A stretch of 64,000 bases of DNA from NCBI GenBank assembly GCA_022432975.1, contig CM039509.1, forward strand, positions 1,543,982 to 1,607,981, in the 5' to 3' direction. A model generated the notes under the pieces. The model was given only the letters and a program-made list of their open reading frames with translations. It made no database searches and had not been told where the DNA came from. Both the position numbers and the translations under genes were made by a program. How positions within the stretch are numbered: the stretch's first letter is position 1; the number at the start of each line of letters is the position of its first letter. Shown one piece after another: positions 31,901-46,346 of the stretch. The stretch comes from Begonia masoniana. Taxonomy: Eukaryota; Streptophyta; Magnoliopsida; Cucurbitales; Begoniaceae.

Positions 31901-32868
31901 CGGCAATGAAACTGCGTGGCTGCTCAATCATTTGGTGATTGTAGGGTTAGACGAAAGAGCTCATTCTCGTTGCCTCGAGATGCACCATCATTGTTATGAG
32001 TTGAAGACTCACGGACGTAATTTCTCGGGCGAGGCTTACTTCATGACGTCAGAGTACTTGGACATGATGTGGAGAAGGATCGAGTTTTTGGGCTTGGTTC
32101 TTGAGTTAGGATACAACTTCGTATTCACGGTATATTTCTCTTTCTCTCTCTTCAATTTTAATTTTTATTATTTTAATAAGAAATCAAAATTAAATTAAAA
32201 CCATATTATAAAATTATATCATTGATCAATGTTGGTCAGGACGTGGACATAATGTGGCTGCGAAATCCATTTCAACACTTTTACAAGGAAGGTGACTTCC
32301 AAATTGCATGTGACTACTACTTGGGAAACCCTAAGAATTTAAAAAACTTGCCAAATGGAGGATTCAACTACGTAAAATCGAACAAAAAAACCATTGAATT
32401 CTACAAATTTTGGTATTATGCAAGGCTCAAATTTCCGAGCCTTCACGATCAAGACGTGCTAAACAAGATCAAATACGACCCTTTCCTCCACAAGATCGGA
32501 ATTCAAATTATGTTCTTGGACACTGCCTATTATGGAGGATTTTGCCAGCCGAGTAGGAATTTTAACCTCGTTTGTACCATGCATGCCAATTGTTGCATCG
32601 GGCAGGATAACAAGGTTCACGATCTCGACATCTTGCTTCACGATTGGGAAAGATTTCTCTCCCTCCCTCCCAACCGAAGAGCCTCCCCGCCATTCTCTTG
32701 GAGCGTTCCTCAACTATGCAGGTATTATCAAAATGTTTATCATGATTCTTAGAGCGAAATCATAACCTTAATTTATAACTGAGATGATATAATAAATGAT
32801 TGGTTTTTATTTGCAGAACGTCCTTCGACCATCGACACTTGCTTAGTCAAAAAGAGAGCAAAAGTTGA
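28924..32868 (+). CDS. Nucleotide-diphospho-sugar transferase (GT77-like), copy A, four exons
   Basis: Exons 28924-29169, 31758-32129, 32240-32721 and 32817-32868 join in frame with GT-AG borders to a 383-residue protein. It is a type II membrane protein: a short basic N-terminus, one membrane helix (VIAVSVSLAGIALVVFLLYG, about residues 30-49), a Ser-rich stem (12 Ser in a row or nearly so), then the catalytic domain of the plant 'nucleotide-diphospho-sugar transferase' family (relatives of Arabidopsis At4g15970; Nucleotid_trans domain). Key motifs: TIIVTTLNDAWA, ETAWLLNHLVIVGLDERA, the DxD metal site DVDIMWLRNPF (Asp207, Asp209), HDQDVLNKI and WSVPQLCR. The likely site of action is the Golgi, on cell-wall glycans or glycoproteins; donor and acceptor are unknown. 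No stop or shift is seen. Intron 1 (2588 bp) holds a solo LTR. Confidence 0.9.
30229..31166 (+). mobile_element. Probable solo LTR in intron 1 of copy A
   Basis: 938 bp beginning TGTCACACCCCTAAATT and ending CCCGACA, absent from the intron of copy B. A TATAAATAGG box near 30882 and the TG...CA ends suit a gypsy-type LTR. No clean target duplication is visible: the left flank is TTTGC and the right flank CTAGA, and a few bases of the site seem lost. The class is therefore less certain. Confidence 0.65.
30730..30850 (+). repeat. 17-18 bp minisatellite (ATTTATGTTAGTGCTCT)
   Basis: Seven imperfect copies of CATTTATGTTAGTGCTCT upstream of the TATA box of the solo LTR. Confidence 0.85.
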
Positions 32869-34076
32869 AGTGAGAAGTATGCAATGACATGCATAGAAAT
32901 AAATATCAACCTCATTGTCATAATTTAAGTATTCTCAACTTACACCGCGATGTCTCGTTCTCGTTCTCGTTCATCAATTGAACATATTTTATGAGCGCTT
33001 AACTTAGGAATGTGTAATGTATCGTGGTAATTTGAATTTACTCGAGAAGAAATTCAAAGAAGTAAAACAATATTAAATCAAAATTGTTGAAAATTGGTTT
33101 ATTACTATTTTGTAAGTGCGACAATTAAACTATTATCCATAAAGGCAATTTAATTCCACATTAAACTTCGTATAGTCACGTGTCACTTTAGCATTATATA
33201 CTTCGTTAAAAAAAAAAGTCACTATCTCAATCTTCAATCGTTCAAAATCATTAAATTTTGCCAAATAGTTTCAGTTCGGTTCTCAGTTCTCAGTCCGGTC
33301 TGCCCACTCCTAATTGTAGACTAAGCTAAACATCAAATGATAAGTAACCCAAAATATTTAAGTGTGCAATTAGAATATTATCTACCACTGCTGATTGTTC
33401 ATTAACCATAAACCGAATTGCACGTATTAGTCAATAAAATAATCATTTATTTGCACTAAATATGTATTCACGACATTGGATGTCACAACTAATTAATATT
33501 TCTTCATATCTAGGTTAAATCCCACGTCAATGGAGCCGCGTCTCCATCTATTTGGGTCAGACCGAGTCTGGCAAAGTTGAGTCGAGTTGACAGTTGGATT
33601 GGGTTGAGTTCTACTAGATTATGGGTCAGGTTTATTTTTGGGCCGGACTGCTTGTGCAACTTGGGCCAGCCCGGTTCTTTTTGGGTTCGGGCGGACCCAT
33701 TATTTTGTTAGCTCGAGACGACACTGTTGTCTCCTTCTTCCGGCGTGGTGAAGTTGTGATTCGGAGGTTTGACTGGAATTATTCGTGCGAGGTTGAGCCA
33801 ATAATGTACTGATGATTGCGCCTATGCGAATTGACTTCTCGTTGTTGGTTTGGTGATTCTAGATTATGCAAAGACGACGGTCGTCAATTCGTTTCCTAGT
33901 TCGATCTCGGCTCTTGCGGGATTGAGGAAATCTATTTTGACGTAAACAATTTGAAATCTTTCTCCTTCTCCCAGGTTATCTTCTTCTTCCCCTTTCCCTA
34001 GTTAGTTCATTCTCTGTAATTTTGCAGCTTTGGAATATTCCAACGACGAGTTTTAGGAAGAATTTGTTGGTTTGCC
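32869..34076 (+). other. 3' flank of copy A and unique sequence up to the copia pair
   Basis: 32869-33715 parallels 55214-56048 in copy B; near 33265-33310 (and 55625-55670) lies CAGTTCGGTTCTC...CCGGTCTGCCCACTCC, the type of sequence found at ends of hAT-like elements. From 33716 to 34076 the sequence is unique in the window. Its pyrimidine-rich tracts (TCTCCTTCTCCCAG near 33962, TTTTGCAG near 34020) look like splice acceptors of an untranslated leader, but I recognise no coding exon. Confidence 0.45.
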
Positions 34077-34633
34077 TGCTTCCAAAACTCCAATTTAGGA
34101 AACCCAAACGTTAAAGATGGCAAACCATGTGATGTGGCCCTATTTGTCAAAATCCTATTGGTCAAAGCTAATTGATATTATTTAATTTGATGGGAATTAA
34201 ATGGGATGATAAAAAAGGAAGGGTCCTCTTTCTCTGCCCGTGGATGAGGGTTTTCCATCAGAACACTCACTTAAGAAATTGAGGGTCAAGAGAAAGAAAA
34301 ATTCCTATTAAGAGCTTTCTGCAAACTATTTCATACACATGGATCCAGGTAACCTAACTTCTTCCTTGTGTGTGAAAATCATTGAGTCAACGTCCTGACG
34401 TTTCTCTATGAACAGTAGTAAAGGGAAAATAAGCTATCATGTTTATGCTTCTGTAATTCTTATTTTGATTGTAAAGTTGTGAAAATCAATTGTTCAAGAT
34501 CCCATAATTTTTCTGTTAAGCAAATCAGAATTGTACGTGGTGTTTCTTTTGATGATACTTGAGAAACAATTATGATTTCGGTGTTTCTCTTTGATGTTAA
34601 TTGAGAAACAATTATGATAGAAACAAACTAACA
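34077..34633 (+). repeat. Copia LTR 1
   Basis: Starts TGCTTCCAAAACTCC (the other two start TGTTCCAAAACTCC) and ends AACAAACTAACA. Length 557 bp. Confidence 0.92.
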
Positions 34634-34635
34634 TG

Positions 34636-34647
34636 TGGTATCAGAGC
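34636..34647 (+). promoter_or_regulatory. Primer-binding site, first copia
   Basis: TGGTATCAGAGC, two bases after LTR 1, complementary to initiator tRNA-Met. The leader up to 35347 is AT-rich and has no gene; a TTTTGCAG just inside the first frame (35369) looks like a splice acceptor. Confidence 0.92.
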
Positions 34648-35347
34648 ATCGTTGTAGAACAGTTGATTTTCCAATTATGAATCGTATGTTTATCTGCTGC
34701 TTAATGATCGATTTCTATTTAAATAATCGAAAGTACTGTTAACAGATTTTACTATTCACGGCCAATTACTGTTTATGGCCGATTATTGTTCATTACTGTT
34801 CATGGTTGAAAAATAAAATAATTCTTGATGTTTATATTATTTTATTGAATTCTAAATATGACAATTATGTTTTGTCATTGTTAATTGTTTATGCGAATGT
34901 TATTATTATTTAATTTGATGTCTAACTTATGATGATTTGTTAGTCACCAAAGTGGCCAGATCAGAACGTTTTTCTCAGATATCAAATTAAATAAATTCAA
35001 TTACTCATGTGTTATGTGATGCTCGATAATGAAATGACATGATGAAAATTATGATTCTAACATGAGTATATTGATTTTCATGATTATAAAATATGTTGAA
35101 TCGCCCAAAGGTGGATTGATTATTTTATAATTGTGAATATAATTGTGGTGAATTGATATGGCTTGAGTAGGTGTGTTTAGTATATCCAAAGATAACAAAC
35201 ATGTCTATTTTGAGTATGTTAATTATCAATTATGTGAAATTAATTTGAACATCAATTATGTTTCTGATTGTATATTGTTGTGTCACCCAAAGGAGAACTT
35301 CAATATATATTAATGATTGTTTGATTGCATTATGACTCAAAGCATTA

Positions 35348-38300
35348 ATGTATGAGCGTGTTTTATATTTTGCAGCATCTATTCCTGTTACTCTTCATTC
35401 GCAAGCCACATCTGTTGTAAAATTTTCTAGTCTAAATTTCTCTGAATGGTGCGAACAAGTTCAGTTTCACCTCGGTGTTCTGGATCTTGATTTGACACTC
35501 TTAAATGAGAAACCAGCTGCTATCACTGCTTCTAGTAGCGCTGATCAGAGATCTTCCTATAATGCCTGGGAAAGATCAAACAGATTAAGCTTAATGTTTA
35601 TGTGGATGACTGTAGCTAACAACATCAAGTCCACATTTCCTAAAACTGGAAGTGCAAAGGAATTTATGAAATTTGTGGAAGAATGTTCTTAGTCTGAATC
35701 GGCTGATAAATCACTTGCTGGAACACTGATGGGTACTTTGACCACCATGAAGTTTGATGGTTCACGTACCATGCATGAACATGTTGTTGAAATGACAAAC
35801 ATGGCAGCAAGATTAAAGTCTATGGGAATGGAAGTGAATGAGAACTTCCTAGTGACGTTTATCCTGAACTCCTTGCCTCCTCAATATGGCCCATTTCATA
35901 TGAGCTATAACACTATGAGGACTAAATGGAATGTGCATGAATTGCAAAGTATGCTCATTCAAGAAGAAGCAAGGCTTAAGAAACCAGGAACTCAAGCAGT
36001 CAATCTCATGAATTATGAAGGAGCTGGAAAGAAACCGAGAAAGAAAAGTGGAAAGGGTAAGAAAGGACTATCATCGGTAGCTCAGTCCTCCTTCCAAATC
36101 CACAAGAAGGAACATAAAGATAAGTGTCATTTCTGTGGAAAGCAAGGACACTTTCAGAAAGATTGTCTGAAACGTAAGGCATGGTTCGAAAAGAAAGGTA
36201 AGTCTAGTGCTTTAGTATGTTTCGAATTAAATTTAACTGAAGTTCCTTGTAATACTTGGTGGATTGATTCAGGTTGTACTACTCACGTTTCTAATACAAT
36301 GCAGGGATTCCTTACAACCCAAACCATAAGCCCAAATGAAAGATATATCTACATTGGCAATCGGGTGAAAGTTCCAGTTGAAGCTATTAGAACTTACCGG
36401 CTAATGTTAGACACTGGACATCAATTAGATCTTTTTCAAACTGTTTATGTTCCATCTGTTTCTCGTAATCTAGTTTCATTATCGAAACTTCAAAAAGCTG
36501 GATATTCCTGTATGTTTGGGAATGAATGTTTCAGTTTGTATAAAGATAATGTTCTTATTGGTTCTGGTGTTTTGTATGATGGTTTGTACAAGTTAAAACT
36601 TGATTATTGTTTTGCTGAAACCCTATTAATTGAGCATCGTAATATTGGAACGAAACATGGTTTAATGAATGAATGTTCTGCTTATTTGTGGCATAAACGA
36701 TTAGGTCATATCTCCAAAGAAAGAATGGAAAAATTGATAAAGCAAGCAATACTTCTATATTTGGATTTTACTTATCTAAATAATTGTGTTGATTGTATTA
36801 AAGGAAAACAAACAAGAAACACAAAAAAGAAAGTAGCCACAAGAAGCAAACAGCTCCTTGAAATTATACACACCGATATATGTGATCCTTTTGATGTTCC
36901 ATCTTTTGGTGGAGAAAGGTATTTTATCACCTTTATTGATGACTTTTCACGTTATGGATATATCTATCTACTGAATGAAAAATCTCAGCCAATAAATGCT
37001 CTTGAAGTGTTTATTACTGAGGTTGAAAGACAATTAGATAGAAAAGTGAAAATGATTAGATCTGATAGAGGTGATGAATATTATGGAAGTTATGATGAAA
37101 ATGGACAACATCCAGGTCCATTTGCTAAATTCCTTGAAAGTCATGGTATTTGTGCGCAATACACAATGCCAGACACACAAGAACAGAATGGTGTTGCAGA
37201 AAGGCGAAATCGTACATTAATGGATATGGTTAGGAGTATGTTAAGTAATTCATCTTTACCTTATCATTGTGGATGCATGCTTTAAAGACTGCTGTATACT
37301 TATTAAACAGGGTTCCTAGGAAGGTAGTTTCAAATACTCCATTTGAACTGTGGACAGGAAGGAAACCCAGTTTAAGACAGCTGCATGTTTGGGGTTGTCC
37401 GGCAGAAGTAAGAATTTATAATCCACATGAAAGAAAGCTGGATTTAAGAACAACCAGTGGTTTCTTCATTGGTTATCCAGAAAAATCTAAAGGGTATAGA
37501 TTTTACTATCCTAGCCATAGTACGAGAATAGTTGAAACTGGAAATGCTAGATTCATTGAAAATGGTGAGACTAGTGGGAGTTTGAAACCACGTAAAATGG
37601 AAATACAAGAAGTTAGGGTGCAAGTTCCAATACCCATAACTTCTACTCAAGTTGTTGTTCCACCAGTTATTGATCGTATTAATGACTTACACGAACAACA
37701 AATTAATGGTCAAACTCCACATAATGAGGTTGTCACGAATGAACCGGTAAGAGATGAACCACTAGAAATACCATTAAGACGATCTGTAAGAGAAAGAAGA
37801 TCTGCTATTTCTAATGATTATGTGGTTTATCTTCAAGAGTTTGATTATGACTTAGGACTTGATGATGATCCAGTTTCGTTTTCACAGACCATAGAAAGTG
37901 AAAATTCTGATAAATGGTTAGATGCCATGAAAGATGAGTTAAAATCAATGGAACAGAATGAAGTTTGGAAACTCGTCGAATTGCCTGAAGGTTGTAAAAG
38001 AGTTGGGTGTAAATGGGTCTTTAAGACCAAACGCGACCCTAATGGCAATATCGAACGAAATAAAGTCAGACTTGTTGCCAAAGGTTTTACTCAGAAAGAT
38101 GGTATTGATTACAAGAAAACATTTTCTCCTGTTTCGAAAAAGGATTCTTTCAGAATTATTATGGCAATGGTAGCTCATTATGATTTAGAGCTCCATCAAA
38201 TGGATGTGAAAACTGCCTTTTTAAATGGGAATTTAGATGAGGAAGTTTATATGGACCAACCTGAAGGTTTTGTCATTACAGGACAAGAACATATGGTGTG

Positions 38301-39435
38301 TAAATTAAAGAAGTCAATATACGGACTTAAACAAGCTTCCCGACAATGGTATCTTAAGTTTAACGATATCATCACCTCCTTTGGATTTAAAGAAAACATC
38401 GTTGATCGGTGTATATATCTAAAGGTCAGTGGGAGTAAGTTTATATTTCTGATTCTGTATGTTGATGATATCTTGCTAGCTACTAATGATCTTGGCCTAA
38501 TGTACGAAACCAAAAAATATCTCAATATGAACTTTGAAATGAAAAATATGGGAGAGGCATCCTTTGTGATTGGAATCAAAATATTCCGGGATAGATCACA
38601 AGGATTGTTGGGATTGTCTCAGAAAGCCTATATTAATAAAGTTCTAGAGAGATTCAGAATGGACAAATGTTCGGCAAGTGTTGTTCCAATTCAGAAAGTA
38701 GATAAATTTAATCTCAATCAATGTCCAAAGAATGAATTAGAACGTACACAAATGAAAGACATTCCTTTTGCTTCTATTGTGGGCAGTTTGATGTATGCAC
38801 AGACTTGTACCAGACCCGACATTAGTTTTGCTATCGTAATGCTGGGACGGTATCAAAGTAATTCAGGCATAGAGCATTGGAAAGCTACAAAGAAAGTCCT
38901 TAGGTATCTACAAGGAACGAAGGAACACATACTCACTTACAGACTATCTGATCATCTTGAAGTGATTGGATATTCAGATTCGGATTATGCTGGATGTGTG
39001 GATACTAGAAAATCCACATTTGGCTATTTGTTCCTTTTAGCCAATGGTGCAATCTCGTGGAAGAGTGCGAAGCAGTCTGTCACTGCTACGTCCACTATGG
39101 AAGCTGAGTTCGTGGCATGCTTTGAGGCCACAATTCAGGGTTTATGGCTGTGGAACTTTATTTCAGGACTTGGAATTGTTGACAGTATTGCCAAGCCGCT
39201 GAAAATTTATTGTGATAACTCTGCAGCTGTCTTCTTTTCTAAAAACGACAAGTATTCCAAAGGTGCGAAACATATTGAATTGAAATACTTGGCCGTTAAA
39301 GAAAAAGTTCAGAAACAGAGGGTGTCAATCGAACACATAAGCACCAAACTTATGATCGCGGATCCGTTAACAAAAGGATTGCCACCTAAGACATTTACGG
39401 AACATGTCGAACGTATGGGCATTTCTGAAGGTTAA
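35348..39435 (+). pseudogene. Copia gag-pol, first copy (one TAG, one frameshift)
   Basis: Gag starts near 35348 (UBN2-like; FSSLNFSEWCEQVQFHLG), meets TAG at 35690-35692, and continues in the same frame from before 35729. Domains in order: gag core, CCHC knuckle CHFCGKQGHFQKDC (about 36128), protease WWIDSGCTTHVS (about 36260), GAG-pre-integrase YLWHKRLGHIS, and integrase with DFSRYGYIYLL and SDRGDEYYGS, where copy 2 has the usual GGEY. One T is missing near 37260 (SLP-YHC), which shifts the frame. Then come reverse transcriptase (MDVKTAFLNGNLDEEVYMDQ, YVDDILLA) and RNase H (GYSDSDYAGCVDTRKSTFG, STMEAEFVA, CDNSAAVFFSKN). It ends at TAA 39433-39435. The enzymes would copy RNA to DNA and integrate it; this copy is disabled by the stop and the shift. 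Confidence 0.92.
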
Positions 39436-39450
39436 CTTTATGTTTATGTT

Positions 39451-40333
<883 letters not shown>

Positions 40334-40587
40334 AGGTTTTGTCTTGAGAAAGACATAATGTGGACCATTATGTTATTCCTGCTTAGATCACTTGAGTATA
40401 TAATTGATACTGTGATACATGGAAGGAACTATGTTGTTATAATTGACATACGACCGCTATGATCCATATTAGTTATATACTTAATAGTGATGTTATGTTT
40501 GACCAATATAATGATGGAGTTGATTTTGCTTATACGTATGATAGTATAAGTATTACAGATTATGACATATGGGCCAAGTGGGAGAAA

Positions 40588-41143
40588 TGTTCCAAAACTC
40601 CAATTTAGGAAACCCAAACGTTAAAGATGGCAAACCATGTGATGTGGCCCTATTTGTCAAAATCCTATTGGTCAAAGCTAATTGATATTATTTAATTTGA
40701 TGGGAATTAAATGGGATGATAAAAAAGGAAGGGTCCTCTTTCTCTGCCCGTGGATGAGGGTTTTCCATCAGAACACTCACTTAAGAAATTGAGGGTCAAG
40801 AGAAAGAAAAATTCCTATTAAGAGCTTTCTGCAAACTATTTCCTACACATGGATCCAGGTAACCTAACTTCTTCCTTGTGTGTGAAAATCATTGAGTCAA
40901 CGTCCTGACGTTTCTCTATGAACAGTAGTAAAGGGAAAATAAGCTATCATGTTTATGCTTCTGTAATTCTTATTTTGATTGTAAAGTTGTGAAAATCAAT
41001 TGTTCAAGATCCCATAATTTTTTCTGTAAGCAAATCAGAATTGTACGTGGTGTTTCTTTTGATGATACTTGAGAAACAATTATGATTTCGGTGTTTCTCT
41101 TTGATGTTAATTGAGAAACAATTATGATAGAAACAAACTAACA
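40588..41143 (+). repeat. Copia LTR 2 (shared)
   Basis: Preceded by the polypurine stretch AAGTGGGAGAAA and followed by a second primer site TGGTATCAGAGC at 41146-41157. It serves as 3' LTR of the first element and 5' LTR of the second. Length 556 bp. Confidence 0.93.
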
Positions 41144-41856
41144 TGTGGTATCAGAGCATCGTTGTAGAACAGTTGATTTTCCAATTATGAATCGTATGTT
41201 TATCTGCTGCTTAATGATCGATTTCTATTTAAATAATCGAAAGTACTGTTAACAGATTTTACTATTCACGGCCAATTACTGTTTATGGCCGATTATTGTT
41301 CATTACTGTTCATGGTTGAAAATAAAATAATTCTTGATGTTTATATTATTTTATTGAATTCTAAATATGACAATTATGTTTTGTCATTGTTAATTGTTTA
41401 TGCGAATGTTATTATTATTTAATTTGATGTCTAACTTATGATGATTTGTTAGTCACCAAAGTGGCCAGATCAGAACGTTTTTCTCAGATATCAAATTAAA
41501 TAAATTCAATTACTCATGTGTTATGTGATGCTCGATAATGAAATGACATGATGAAAATTATGATTCTAACATGAGTATATTGATTTTCATGATTATAAAA
41601 TATGTTGAATCGCCCAAAGGTGGATTGATTATTTTATAATTGTGAATATAATTGTGGTGAATTGATATGGCTTGAGTAGGTGTGTTTAGTATATCCAAAG
41701 ATAACAAACATGTCTATTTTGAGTATGTTAATTATCAATTATGTGAAATTAATTTGAACATCAATTATGTTTCTGATTGTATATTGTTGTGTCACCCAAA
41801 GGAGAACTTCAATATATATTAATGATTGTTTGATTGCATTATGACTCAAAGCATTA

Positions 41857-44800
41857 ATGTATGAGCGTGTTTTATATTTTGCAGCATCTATTCCTGTTAC
41901 TCTTCATTCGCAAGCCACATCTGTTGTAAAATTTTCTAGTCTAAATTTCTCTGAATGGTGCGAACAAGTTCAGTTTCACCTCGGTGTTCTGGATCTTGAT
42001 TTGACACTCTTAAATGAGAAACCAGCTGCTATCACTGCTTCTAGTAGCGCTGATCAGAGATCTTCCTATAATGCCTGGGAAAGATCAAACAGATTAAGCT
42101 TAATGTTTATGCGGATGACTGTAGCTAACAACATCAAGTCCACATTTCCTAAAACTGGAAGTGCAAAGGAATTTATGAAATTTGTGGAAGAATGTTCTTA
42201 GTCTGAATCGGCTGATAAATCACTTGCTGGAACACTGATGGGTACTTTGACCACCATGAAGTTTGATGGTTCACGTACCATGCATGAACATGTTGTTGAA
42301 ATGACAAACATGGCAGCAAGATTAAAGTCTATGGGAATGGAAGTGAATGAGAACTTCCTAGTGACGTTTATCCTGAACTCCTTGCCTCCTCAATATGGCC
42401 CATTTCATATGAGCTATAACACTATGAGGACTAAATGGAATGTGCATGAATTGCAAAGTATGCTCATTCAAGAAGAAGCAAGGCTTAAGAAACCAGGAAC
42501 TCAAGCAGTCAATCTCATGAATTATGAAGGAGCTGGAAAGAAACCGAGAAAGAAAAGTGGAAAGGGTAAGAAAGGACTATCATCGGTAGCTCAGTCCTCC
42601 TTCCAAATCCACAAGAAGGAACATAAAGATAAGTGTCATTTCTGTGGAAAGCAAGGACACTTTCAGAAAGATTGTCTGAAACGTAAGGCATGGTTCGAAA
42701 AGAAAGGTAAGTCTAGTGCTTTAGTATGTTTCGAATTAAATTTAACTGAAGTTCCTTGTAATACTTGGTGGATTGATTCAGGTTGTACTACTCACGTTTC
42801 TAATACAATGCAGGGATTCCTTACAACCCAAACCATAAGCCCAAATGAAAGATATATCTACATTGGCAATCGGGTGAAAGTTCCAGTTGAAGCTATTGGA
42901 ACTTACCGGCTAATGTTAGACACTGGACATCAATTAGATCTTTTTCAAACTGTTTATGTTCCATCTGTTTCTCGTAATCTAGTTTCATTATCGAAACTTC
43001 AAAAGCTGGATATTCCTGTATGTTTGGGAATGAATGTTTCAGTTTGTATAAAGATAATGTTCTTATTGGTTCTGGTGTTTTGTATGATGGTTTGTACAAG
43101 TTAAACTTGATTATTGTTTTGCTGAAACCCTATTAATTGAGCATCGTAATATTGGAACGAAACATGGTTTAATGAATGAATGTTCTGCTTATTTGTGGCA
43201 TAAACGATTAGGTCATATCTCCAAAGAAAGAATGGAAAAATTGATAAAGCAAGCAATACTTCTATATTTGGATTTTACTGATCTAAATAATTGTGTTGAT
43301 TGTATTAAAGGAAAACAAACAAGAAACACAAAAAAGAAAGTAGCCACAAGAAGCAAACAGCTCCTTGAAATTATACACACCGATATATGTGATTCTTTTG
43401 ATGTTCCATCTTTTGGTGGAGAAAGGTATTTTATCACCTTTATTGATGACTTTTCACGTTATGGATATATCTATCTACTGAATGAAAAATCTCAGTCAAT
43501 AAATGCTCTTGAAGTGTTTATTACTGAGGTTGAAAGACAATTAGATAGAAAAGTGAAAATGATTAGATCTGATAGAGGTGGTGAATATTATGGAAGTTAT
43601 GATGAAAATGGACAACATCCAGGTCCATTTGCTAAATTCCTTGAAAGTCATGGTATTTGTGCGCAATACACAATGCCAGACACACAAGAACAGAATGGTG
43701 TTGCAGAAAGGCGAAATCGTACATTAATGGATATGGTTAGGAGTATGTTAAGTAATTCATCTTTACCTTTATCATTGTGGATGCATGCTTTAAAGACTGC
43801 TGTATACTTATTAAACAGGGTTCCTAGGAAGGTAGTTTCAAATACTCCATTTGAACTGTGGACAGGAAGGAAACCCAGTTTAAGACAGCTGCATGTTTGG
43901 GGTTGTCCGGCAGAAGTAAGAATTTATAATCCACATGAAAGAAAGCTGGATTTAAGAACAACCAGTGGTTTCTTCATTGGTTATCCAGAAAAATCTAAAA
44001 GGTATAGATTTTACTATCCTAGCCATAGTACGAGAATAGTTGAAACTGGAAATGCTAGATTCATTGAAAATGGTGAGACTAGTGGGAGTTTGAAACCACG
44101 TAAAATGGAAATACAAGAAGTTAGGGTGCAAGTTCCAATACCCATAACTTCTACTCAAGTTGTTGTTCCACCAGTTATTGATCGTATTAATGACTTACAC
44201 GAACAACAAATTAATGGTCAAACTCCACATAATGAGGTTGTCACGAATGAACCGGTAAGAGATGAACCACTAGAAATACCATTAAGACGATCTGTAAGAG
44301 AAAGAAGATCTGCTATTTCTAATGATTATGTGGTTTATCTTCAAGAGTTTGATTATGACTTAGGACTTGATGATGATCCAGTTTCGTTTTCACAGACCAT
44401 AGAAAGTGAAAATTCTGATAAATGGTTAGATGCCATGAAAGATGAGTTAAAATCAATGGAACATAATGAAGTTTGGAAACTCGTCGAATTGCCTGAAGGT
44501 TGTAAAAGAGTTGGGTGTAAATGGGTCTTTAAGACCAAACGCGACCCTAATGGCAATATCGAACGAAATAAAGTCAGACTTGTTGCCAAAGGTTTTACTC
44601 AGAAAAATGGTATTGATTACAAGAAAACATTTTCTCCTGTTTCGAAAAATGATTCTTTCAGAATTATTATGGCAATGGTAGCTCATTATGATTTAGAGCT
44701 CCATCAAATGGATGTGAAAACTGCCTTTTTAAATGGGAATTTAGATGAGGAAGTTTATATGGACCAACCTGAAGGTTTTGTCATTACAGGACAAGAACAT

Positions 44801-45943
44801 ATGGTGTGTAAATTAAAGAAGTCAATATACGGACTTAAACAAGCTTCCCGACAATGGTATCTTAAGTTTAACGATATCATCACCTCCTTTGGATTTAAAG
44901 AAAACATCGTTGATCGGTGTATATATCTAAAGGTCAGTGGGAGTAAGTTTATATTTCTGATTCTGTATGTTGATGATATCTTGCTAGCTACTAATGATCT
45001 TGGCCTAATGTACGAAACCAAAAAATATCTCAATATGAACTTTGAAATGAAAAATATGGGAGAGGCATCCTTTGTGATTGGAATCAAAATATTCCGGGAT
45101 AGATCACAAGGATTGTTGGGATTGTCTCAGAAAGCCTATATTAATAAAGTTCTAGAGAGATTCAGAATGGACAAATGTTCGGCAAGTGTTGTTCCAATTC
45201 AGAAAGTAGATAAATTTAATCTCAATCAATGTCCAAAGAATGAATTAGAACGTACACAAATGAAAGACATTCCTTTTGCTTCTATTGTGGGCAGTTTGAT
45301 GTATGCACAGACTTGTACCAGACCCGACATTAGTTTTGCTATCGTAATGCTGGGACGGTATCAAAGTAATTCAGGCATAGAGCATTGGAAAGCTACAAAG
45401 AAAGTCCTTAGGTATCTACAAGGAACGAAGGAACACATACTCACTTACAGACTATCTGATCATCTTGAAGTGATTGGATATTCAGATTCGGATTATGCTG
45501 GATGTGTGGATACTAGAAAATCCACATTTGGCTATTTGTTCCTTTTAGCCAATGGTGCAATCTCGTGGAAGAGTGCGAAGCAGTCTGTCACTGCTACGTC
45601 CACTATGGAAGCTGAGTTCGTGGCATGCTTTGAGGCCACAATTCAGGGTTTATGGCTGTGGAACTTTATTTCAGGACTTGGAATTGTTGACAGTATTGCC
45701 AAGCCGCTGAAAATTTATTGTGATAACTCTGCAGCTGTCTTCTTTTCTAAAAACGACAAGTATTCCAAAGGTGCGAAACATATTGAATTGAAATACTTGG
45801 CCGTTAAAGAAAAAGTTCAGAAACAGAGGGTGTCAATCGAACACATAAGCACCAAACTTATGATCGCGGATCCGTTAACAAAAGGATTGCCACCTAAGAC
45901 ATTTACGGAACATGTCGAACGTATGGGCATTTCTGAAGGTTAA
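41857..45943 (+). pseudogene. Copia gag-pol, second copy (TAG in gag, frameshifted gap before pol)
   Basis: Same domain order as the first copy. The TAG in gag (42199-42201) is at the identical place. One A is lost near 43004 (KLQK-AGYS region) and another near 43104, so the frame is off between about 43004 and 43110. From 43172 to 45943 pol is open for 923 codons: GAG-pre-integrase, a complete integrase with SDRGGEYYGS, reverse transcriptase with YVDDILLA, and RNase H to the TAA. This is the least damaged pol in the window. It could still supply integrase and reverse transcriptase only if made from another start or by frameshifting, for which I see no signal. Confidence 0.92.
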
Positions 45944-46346
45944 CTTTATGTTTATGTTTGTGTTCTTCATGTATTTGACACTCTTGAGCTCATGTATTGA
46001 TAGTTTCTGATATACACTTATGAATCCTGTTTGATTATGTTGAATAATGCATGCGTAATGACATTATGAACTGATGAAGTTATAAACAGGTTTTGTCTTT
46101 GAGAAAGACACTAATGTGGACCATTATGTTATTCCTGCTTATAGATCATATTGAGTATATAATTGATACTGTGATACATGGAAGGAACTATGTTGTTATA
46201 ATTGACATACGACCGCTATGATCCATATTAGTTATATACTTAATAGTGATGTTATGTTTGACCAATATAATGATGGAGTTGATTTTGCTTATACGTATGA
46301 TAGTATAAGTATTACAGATTATGACATATGGGCCAAGTGGGAGAAA

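Larger units (their letters stand above)
14165..33715 (+). repeat. Segmental duplication copy A (interrupted by the MULE)
   Basis: 14165-15199 plus 28710-33715 align with 49455-56048 (copy B) in the same orientation: AT-rich upstream DNA, the glycosyltransferase gene and its 3' flank. Similarity starts near TTAAATTGTTAGG (14200) and fades after TTAGCTCGA (33715). Copy B lacks the MULE and shows the uncut target site. Copy A lacks the 49931-50764 MITE and the 51293-52075 element of copy B. 14165-15199 is AT-rich and holds no gene that I can see. Confidence 0.9.

Noticed and set aside
33621..33812. Small plus-strand frame in the 3' flank of copy A
   Set aside because: Not conserved in copy B at the same place and without motif or start context.
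37444..38579. Minus-strand frames opposite the copia pol (also 43952-45087)
   Set aside because: Antisense shadows repeated at matching places in both copies; no independent support.
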